Of a stretch of DNA of 64,000 nt, positions 57,350-64,000 are shown one piece after another; the first letter of the stretch is position 1; the number at the start of each line of letters is the position of its first letter. The notes below the pieces were generated by a model. That model had not been told where the DNA came from. It ran no database searches and worked only from the letters and a program-made list of their open reading frames with translations. The translations under genes and the position numbers were made by a program. This DNA is from Phylloscopus collybita (taxonomy: Eukaryota; Chordata; Aves; Passeriformes; Phylloscopidae). Location: assembly GCA_027886175.1 (NCBI GenBank), contig JAJNNQ010000010.1, forward strand, positions 4,126,001 to 4,190,000. Direction: 5' to 3'.

Positions 57350-60300
57350 TAAGGGATGATTTCATTGTCAAATAGGGTGGCAGAATATGATTTTATTTTA
57401 AACTACTGCTTTTGAAACAAACACTTAATTTTAATTGCTCTGACATTTGCATTTTGTTCACAAGGCAGTCTTTTACAACAACAAAAAATACAAGCGATCC
57501 CATCACCGATGGTGCCTTTTTCAAGTGAAGCCTCTTTCACACTGTGGTGAACAGAAATGCAATTCTTCTGTGCTGCAGAAGATGAGGCTGAATGGATTCT
57601 TTAGGGATTGCTTATATTTCAAGTGCAATTATTTAGGAAGCTGTAAGCTTTCCATTTTATTTTGTCATGAGCGGAATGTTAGAAGAAAACTCATTTCTCA
57701 GGAGATATGGATGATTCTTTATTTCTAAACTTCCTGTGGTGTTTTCTTAATGATGCTATTAAATGATTAAGCTTTTCTTTTATAAATTAAATCACCAAAA
57801 TGAAATCATTAAGGCTCTCTCAGTTTTATTAAGCATAGTTATTTGCCATCATGTGTAAATTCACTTAAGTAATCATCTACACTATCTGCTTTAAAATTGC
57901 GTTGGCAGCACCATGGGGAAAGTCAGTTCAGCATGGTGGATGGAGATATCCGGCTCTCCTCATTTCAGAGGGCTCAAAATACACTGATGAGGGAGAAGAA
58001 TGTGTTTATATGAGGAAGGCAAAGCAATGGCAAGGGTTTAGTGAATGACAGATCCCAATTCCTGGCACTGCAGCCAGTCTCTGGTAGGCTTTACCTCTGG
58101 GGCTTATGCTATGCAAATAGTAATGTGGGGCTGCACAGAGGTGTAGCCTTCTCCCTTCCTGGGGACACAGAATTGGGGGCTCCATCGAGTCACATGAGTT
58201 AGCAAATTACTTTGTCTTCATTTTCCCTCCAGTATCTTCTCTTCCTTTCTCTCTGTTTCTCTTCTCTGCTCTCTGCTATTTGTTCTTGCCACGTCTTAGT
58301 CTCTGCTGATGAATTAGTCTGTTGCTCAGGGAGAAAATTGATCTTCACTCTTACAGAAGTTGCAAGACAAGTTATGCTTAGTTCAGGCTGTGGTATTTTG
58401 CCAGCCTGTGTTAGGATGAGAAATAGTTGGTGCTGAGTATATAGACATGAACTGCAGCTGCAGAACCTGAAACAGAGACTCTCACTGGTATTTACATTTA
58501 AAGCCTTCCCTTTAGCTCTTAAAACCGCTGTTCATTTTTAGTGATGTTTTACCAGGGAGGTCTTCCTTGTGGAAAGATTAAAAGGAGAAAGGATGGGAGA
58601 TGCTTTCAGAGGAGAGGGGAAAACTGTATTTTTGTCACCTTGCACTGCAGCCTGTGGATGTTGTCAGGACAGAAGTGGTGAGGCAAACTCATGGGACAAC
58701 ACCAGTATCCAGTATCCCAAGTACTGTTCCAAGTGCCTAGGACAGGTAGGAACTATCCACAGTGAAGCAGCTGAGGGAGGTGTAGTTTGCTCTGCTGCAA
58801 TGGGACAGATTGTCTTCTCTTAGAGCTGTCAAAGGCCAGACTCCTGCCCTGGCTTCACATGGAGCAGGCTTTGCTTTTGGCTGTCCCTCCTCACTGCAGA
58901 GGGTGGAGATGATGGGGAGGTTCAGTACTCGAGTTTGGCACATGCTCAGAGGTTCACAGTCACAGGGACAATGTCCCTCTAGAGCAATCACACCTCTTCA
59001 GCTGTGGCAAAGGTTGTGGATTTCATTTTTATTTTTTAAAACCTTTAATTTTTAAATGAAATTCTGAAATACAAAAATAGGGAGTAGTGATTTTCCCCCT
59101 CATGTTGCTTTCAAACTTCATTAGTAAGTATGCTCAAAATCCATTCTGCATGTGGTCACTTTACCACTTTCCTAACAAATAAATAAGTAAATATTTTCTA
59201 TTTACTTAAAATATTTTCAGAAAGGTACATGGTAAGTGATTCCATGGAAGCATTCCTGAGGTGATTATATCCATTTACCTACATTTTCAATTGCAGAGGA
59301 TAATAAAAGAATTTCAGAATGAAAAAATCCCTCTGAACAAAAAGTAGGTGTTTAGTATCTAATGAGTGCAACTTTTGGTATCCTCAGATTAATCTTTCTG
59401 TGGTTCTTTCTTCTCTTGATCATTAGTTTGACAAACCTGAGAGACATTTACAGAATAATTTTATATGGAGGAACTCCATTATTTTTTGCTATTACTGTTG
59501 ACCTATTTTGTTATTCCTGATGAGGAATTTTTGGGTCTAATATGCCTCATCAACTGAAGATTCTTCACCTGAGCTTTGCCTCTTTTCCTTCAGAAAGTCA
59601 CTTATTTACTCAGATTTCTCTCTAAGCCAAACATTCAGAAGCAAATAAATAGTTCTCAGTTGATGGTAGTGTTAATAAATAAAACCTAATTTACATTATA
59701 AATCTGCTTATGTATATATGTATTTATTTATATACTTATAAACAAATACTTATATGTTGTTAACACGTATCTGTTAGAACTTTAAAATACTCTGAAATAT
59801 ATGAAGTGCTTTTAAATTTGATGTGGAAGCATATTAAAACAAATGAAAGTCAGTAGTAAATCTGGGACAACATTATTGCAAACCTGATGCAGATATCTCT
59901 GTTTTTTGCAGAGAAGCCTTTCTGTCAGAGTAGTTCTGGCTGAATTTTCAATGAAAGAATTTAAACTACAGGAACAGTAAATTTTTTGACTTGACAGAAA
60001 ACATTGTTATATAGACAAATAACTGGCATGCCAGTAAATAAATGGAGCACATTTTCCAAACATCAATAGATGCCTGGGCAAAAGCTATTTTAACAGCAAC
60101 AGATTTTTTTTGTGTGTGTGCAGTGGCTCCTGTATAGTGTTTGGAAAATGTACCCATATGTCTACTCACAAATAATGTTCACCTGTAAGGAAATGCACAC
60201 CAGGTTTATGGATGCTATTGAGTATTCCCAGTCCTACCACTATGAATAATGATGCTTACATGCCCTCAAACATGAAAAATGCTCATCTGAATGCACTGAA

Positions 60301-60535
60301 ATAGCCTGACATACAGAGCCTTGGCATTATTTTTTAAAGAAGTATTCACATGTGGGGTTGATGGCACTACCCCAGCCATGTGCCAGTGGAAGGAAGAGTT
60401 TTGGGAACTTAGCAGAAAACCAGCTGTCAAGGCTGGCTAAACCTGGGAGTCTGCTCCAAAGCACTCAGGGGAGAGCAGCAAGGCTGAGGATTCGGATTCC
60501 CCAGGGTGGGCAATTGCTCACTGCCTGTGAGACAG
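57350..60535. other. About 3.2 kb of non-coding sequence
   Basis: No supported exon or repeat. Very A+T-rich at 59690-59760, with many TTTATA/TATATG words. Frames at 58569-59055 are open on both strands and unrecognised. Confidence 0.55.
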
Positions 60536-60539
60536 GCTG

Positions 60540-60660
60540 CAGGGCCTTAGGCAAATAACTTTGCTGCCTGTTGCCTCTTTTACCCCATTTGTAAGAGCTG
60601 ACTGGGTATAATTATGTATCTGTTGCTTGAGAAGATAAATTAGTTCGCATTTGCAAAGCA
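60540..60660 (+). repeat. MIR-like CORE-SINE relic
   Basis: CAGGGCCTTAGGCAAATAAC, CTGTTGCCTCTTTTACCCCA, TTTGTAAGAGCTGACTGGGT and the closing AAGATAAATTAGTTCGCAT with TTTGCAAAGC correspond to MIR words ACCTTGGGCAAGTCAC, CTCAGTTTCCCCA, TCTGTAAAATGGG, GATTAAATTAGTTAAT and TGTAAAGC in that order. It is followed 15 bp later by an A-rich tract. Match by eye. Confidence 0.58.
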
Positions 60661-60674
60661 GGTGGAAGGAGGGG

Positions 60675-60737
60675 AAAAAAAAGAAAAAAAAGAAAAAAAA
60701 GAAAAAAAAAAGCAAAAAAAAAAAAAAAAAAAAAAAA
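60675..60737. repeat. A-rich tract, (A8-10 G)n then A24
   Basis: Four A-runs of 8-10 separated by single G, then GC, then 24 A. Apart from one C it is purine-only over 63 bp. On the minus strand frames it reads as poly-Phe, an artefact. Confidence 0.95.
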
Positions 60738-60739
60738 GC

Positions 60740-61175
60740 GAGCAAGTTACCTCTGGTCTTTTCACTCCCAACTGCCCCTTGCAATTGCTTTCCATTGCTG
60801 GGAGGAGATTAAGAAATGCAAGCTGGTGCTCCTTCCTGACATGCAATGTTCCTCTGAGCACTGTTAAAATGCACTGACCTTTTTTTAGCAAGGTTGGCTG
60901 CTGTAAGCCAGAGCCATACAGGGGAGGCAGTGGGCAAGTTCTGCACTGGCTACAACAGGTAGCAATTTGGCTTGCTGTGCGTGCCTCCAAATTTTGTCTG
61001 TGGATTCGAGCCCTGGATCCGCGTGTTGCTAGGCGGATACTATTTTCAAACGTTTAAGGAGAGCTTTTGAGTGTAATTTGCACTTCTCTCCTTCAACATT
61101 TAAAGACTGCAGCAGTGGGAGAGGCATGCGGCATATCTGTAAAAGCCTGAAAGCTGATGAAATCTCAGTTAGATC
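60740..61175. other. Non-coding sequence, nothing recognised
   Basis: Unique sequence. A GGATTCGAGCCCTGG word at about 61002 resembles a tRNA B-box, but no A-box or cloverleaf could be assembled around it. Confidence 0.5.
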
Positions 61176-61179
61176 TGTT

Positions 61180-61420
61180 ATCTCCCAATGCTTTAAAGGT
61201 CTTCAGCTGGGAGATTAAAGAACAAGGTTACTGTGACAATTTGTTTACACGCAGGGAGAGATTAAGATCTCGTTGAAAAGGAATAAAAATAACATCATCT
61301 TGAGCTGTCACAGCATGAAACCCATTGTAATCAACACTGGTCTGATTTCAGGGATAATTTAAGACCAATTTATTATCTTAATTAAAAATAAGAAGAAGGG
61401 AGAATTCAGTGTTTCAGAAG
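61180..61420. promoter_or_regulatory. Candidate regulatory block with forkhead site
   Basis: A forkhead-type TTGTTTAC lies at 61241-61248, preceded by GAACAAGG (SOX-like) and followed by GAGATTAAGATC, GACCAATTTATTATC and CTTAATTAAAAATAAG. The block is repeat-free. Function is inferred from motif density only. Confidence 0.28.
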
Positions 61421-64000
61421 CCAGTTGGACTGCTAAACCAGATGCCTCTGGAGTATCTACATTTTAAACAGTCAGAAACTTTAAAGGTGTTCTAAAAGGG
61501 AAGCCAAAACCAGATGATACAAGCATTTCAGCCTGTCTTAATAAACATTGAATTAATCACACAGTTAACCATGGAAAAACAAAATTCCCAAGCACACTAA
61601 AAAAAATGAACACGGAAGGCATCTCTTTGCAAAGTCTGTTCTGATCCTGTGTGAAGCAGGTGAAAACAAAATAAACACATAACATAGAATCCCCTTTGAT
61701 TATGTTTCATGCATGTATTTTAGCTGCTTAGTTACAATAATAAGATCATGCTGAATATTCCTCATAACTGCTCTTATCTTGAAATTTAAAATCCATGAGT
61801 TTCTGGTATCCAAATAAATGCACAAGCAATTCAGAGTTCAAAGAAGAGCTTGCTGTGTTTCACAGGCATTTGGTATCAACCACTACTCAAAAAAGAAAAA
61901 AAAAAAAAGCTGTTTCTACTTTCTAATTGTTTAAAGTATAAAAATCCTTAGCTCTCCAAACACAATGGAGGGGAGGGAAAAAAAAAAAAAGATGACTAAA
62001 CAGATTTGTCTGGACTGTTTTGGTGGTGCTTTTGCACTTGTTTATAGCAAACATTCATATGGTTATTTCTATCTTGCATGCTCGCAAAAAGCAACTTTAA
62101 ATTTGTTTTTCACGATCATTCGCCCTTGGAAGCTGACGATACAAGTTGCTATATGCTCACCCAGCTGGTGGAAGAAGATCAGGTGACTCAAATGGCAGAG
62201 CTCCTGGCACAAATAACAAATTTTAAAGGCAACTAGGGAGAAGGAAATTTACCACAAGTGCATCTCTTATGTGGAATTTGAATGAAATCTGACAGTGTTT
62301 GCAGATATCTCCCTCGGAGAAAAAGGTGGGATGGGCCAGATAAATCAGCCACTGCAATTTTTCCAGATTGCCTGTCCCCTCAGGTCTAACCCACTGGACA
62401 ATCCTTGGAGGTTTTGTGAACCATTGCAAGGCTCTGAAACAGACTCAGACTTGGGTCGAGTAGAAAGCCGAATCCAGGATTACCACAGCCAGAAAAAGGG
62501 GGTTTGCTGGAGAATTCTCACCTCAATAAAAAATAAGAAGGACTTGAGGTGGTTTTGACGGGAATCTGCTGGATCCCAGTGCACCAAGGCTGGCAGACTG
62601 TCCTGTCTGCTTCCAAAGAGGAAGGCTTTAGAGCCAGCTGCTGCTCCAGTGTTTCATTACCCATAGCTAAAAGTTTTACCTAGGGAATGATTCAGATGCC
62701 AAAACAGGGATCTCCACTGCCATCTAAAATCTCTTACCATACTTCACCAAATCTGGAGCCTCATCTCAGTGGGAAAAAGCCTCCCACAGGTCCCTTAGTA
62801 TATTTGTCAGCCTGCCTTGGATGTCCTTGGGTCCCTAAATTGACAGTAAATATTTATATGCAGGCACCTGAGTATTCCCCCTAACCTGAATCCTTCTTGT
62901 TACACTTTCTAGCCTAGCCAGTAGCACTTTGGAGGGCAGATTTTTTTCCATCTTTCATCTTTTAAATTTCTGAACACCCTCAGTTAAAACGACTGTGCTC
63001 ATTTGGTCTCTTTCTACAGGTCAGAGCTTTGCTGTCTCTCTAAACCTGTCCCCAGCCAGCGCTGCATGGGCTGCAGGTCACCCAGGAGTCTGGCAGGCAG
63101 AACTCCCTCTTGTATGTGCTAAAGTCACTTTTGCTTTGTCCACAGCATCATAACAGTATTCCCTTCTCTTTAATTTGGGATCTGCCCAGCTACTCACAAA
63201 CTTTAATGAGGAACCACCACTTTCCTTGACTCACTCTGCATTTGTGCACCTTGCTCCTGCTCAGACCTGGACTGTGAAACTGCCCATAGGGACTGGCACA
63301 CTGTTTCCCCCCACCCCACCTCCAGCTTATCAATAACTCTTTGAATTTCTCTCCTTCTTTCCAGTGAGCTTGCTGCCCTCCCCAGCCCCCGTGCTCTGAG
63401 CAGTTTAATGCACAAATTCTTTATTTCACCGACTTTAACGAACACGGTCCGAGGACAGAGCCCAGGGGACCCTGCTCAGTATCACTTTTCATTTTGACCC
63501 CTGATACATTACCTCTGCAATCCCCATGCTTCAGATATGCTTTTCTACATGGTCCTTTCATCCACTTGCCCCTCTCAGAGAGGAATTTTCCTGGAGATTT
63601 GGGGTGTGGTGGAAAGGCACAGTTTTCAAAGCCACAGGTCACTTTACCCTAGCAGACGATCTGCCTGTTTATTTCCCCTCTCCCATTGAATTCCTTTGTG
63701 CTGGTGCCCTGTGCATAAAGGCAATATGAATAACCCTGAGCCATGTGGAGGGGGAGGTTTCTGTGACTCACACTACCATGCTTTTTTCTTCCCCCTTTGG
63801 TGCTCTATTTCCTAGTGCATGTCCTCACTCCTGGCTCTCACCACAAAAGGCAGCAACAATCAACCAAACCTCCAAGTGAGTAATCTGCTCACAAAGAGCC
63901 CTTTGAGCACACAAAGTAGTTGCAGGAGGAAACGTCCCACTGGGGAACCAGGTGGACAGCAAACATTCGCTTTCCATTACAAATGAGTTCAAGGGAAATG
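61421..64000. other. Non-coding unique sequence to the end of the window
   Basis: A-runs at about 61888-61907 and 61978-61990; otherwise unique. Frames at 62223-62558 and 63203-63729 are open on both strands, without domains. No gene end, RNA or mobile element is supported. Confidence 0.55.

Noticed and set aside
61002..61016. tRNA B-box-like word
   Set aside because: No matching A-box at the right distance and no cloverleaf could be assembled.
1..64000. CRISPR arrays, bacterial operons, insertion sequences or viral genes
   Set aside because: No regularly spaced repeats, no dense gene packing and no viral coding region are visible; composition and repeats are those of a vertebrate nuclear genome.

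Overview
The window looks like nuclear DNA of a bird: A+T-rich, CpG-poor, intron- or gene-desert-like sequence with no convincing protein-coding exon on either strand. The avian reading rests on two CR1 LINE 3' ends (about 14100-14300 and 16120-16222), whose terminal blocks match by eye the CR1 tails common in bird genomes. Crocodilian or turtle DNA is less likely but not excluded. Open reading frames reach only about 165 codons, carry no recognisable domain, often overlap on both strands, and several run through repeats. I therefore list no CDS.

Layout. 1-7.0 kb: A+T-rich unique sequence with a (TTG)n microsatellite and two perfect hairpins (near 1121 and 3533). 7-20 kb: unique sequence with a POU-octamer cluster near 7.8 kb, the two CR1 ends and a 42-T tract. 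20-27 kb: a 360-bp block that is 77% pyrimidine, and a small CpG-dense patch at 25.5-25.7 kb ending in a splice-donor-like site. 27-38 kb: a MIR-like SINE relic, a homeodomain-motif-rich block with two perfect 9-bp stems, and an inverted pair of giant homopolymers (T43 and A54) about 680 bp apart. 38-50 kb: a 24-bp tandem duplication, a T50 tract that may be the tail of a minus-strand retrocopy, a GC-rich block at 46 kb, and the most enhancer-like stretch of the window at 49.25-50.18 kb. 50-64 kb: several ancient SINE/L2-like relics, an isolated CpG cluster at 53.6 kb, further candidate regulatory blocks and a purine-only A-rich tract at 60.7 kb.

Interpretation. There are no genes here to work together. 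Unique A+T-rich blocks with dense TAAT, octamer, FOX and SOX/TCF-type motifs, few young transposons and many old amniote repeat relics suggest a large intron or the regulatory desert of a developmental gene. I cannot name the gene. I found no new genetic system. The observations most worth testing are the long candidate enhancer at 49.25-50.18 kb, the hairpin pairs, the possible retrocopy tail at 44.5 kb, the isolated CpG clusters and the ancient repeat relics. Repeat identities come from remembered consensus patterns, not a database search.
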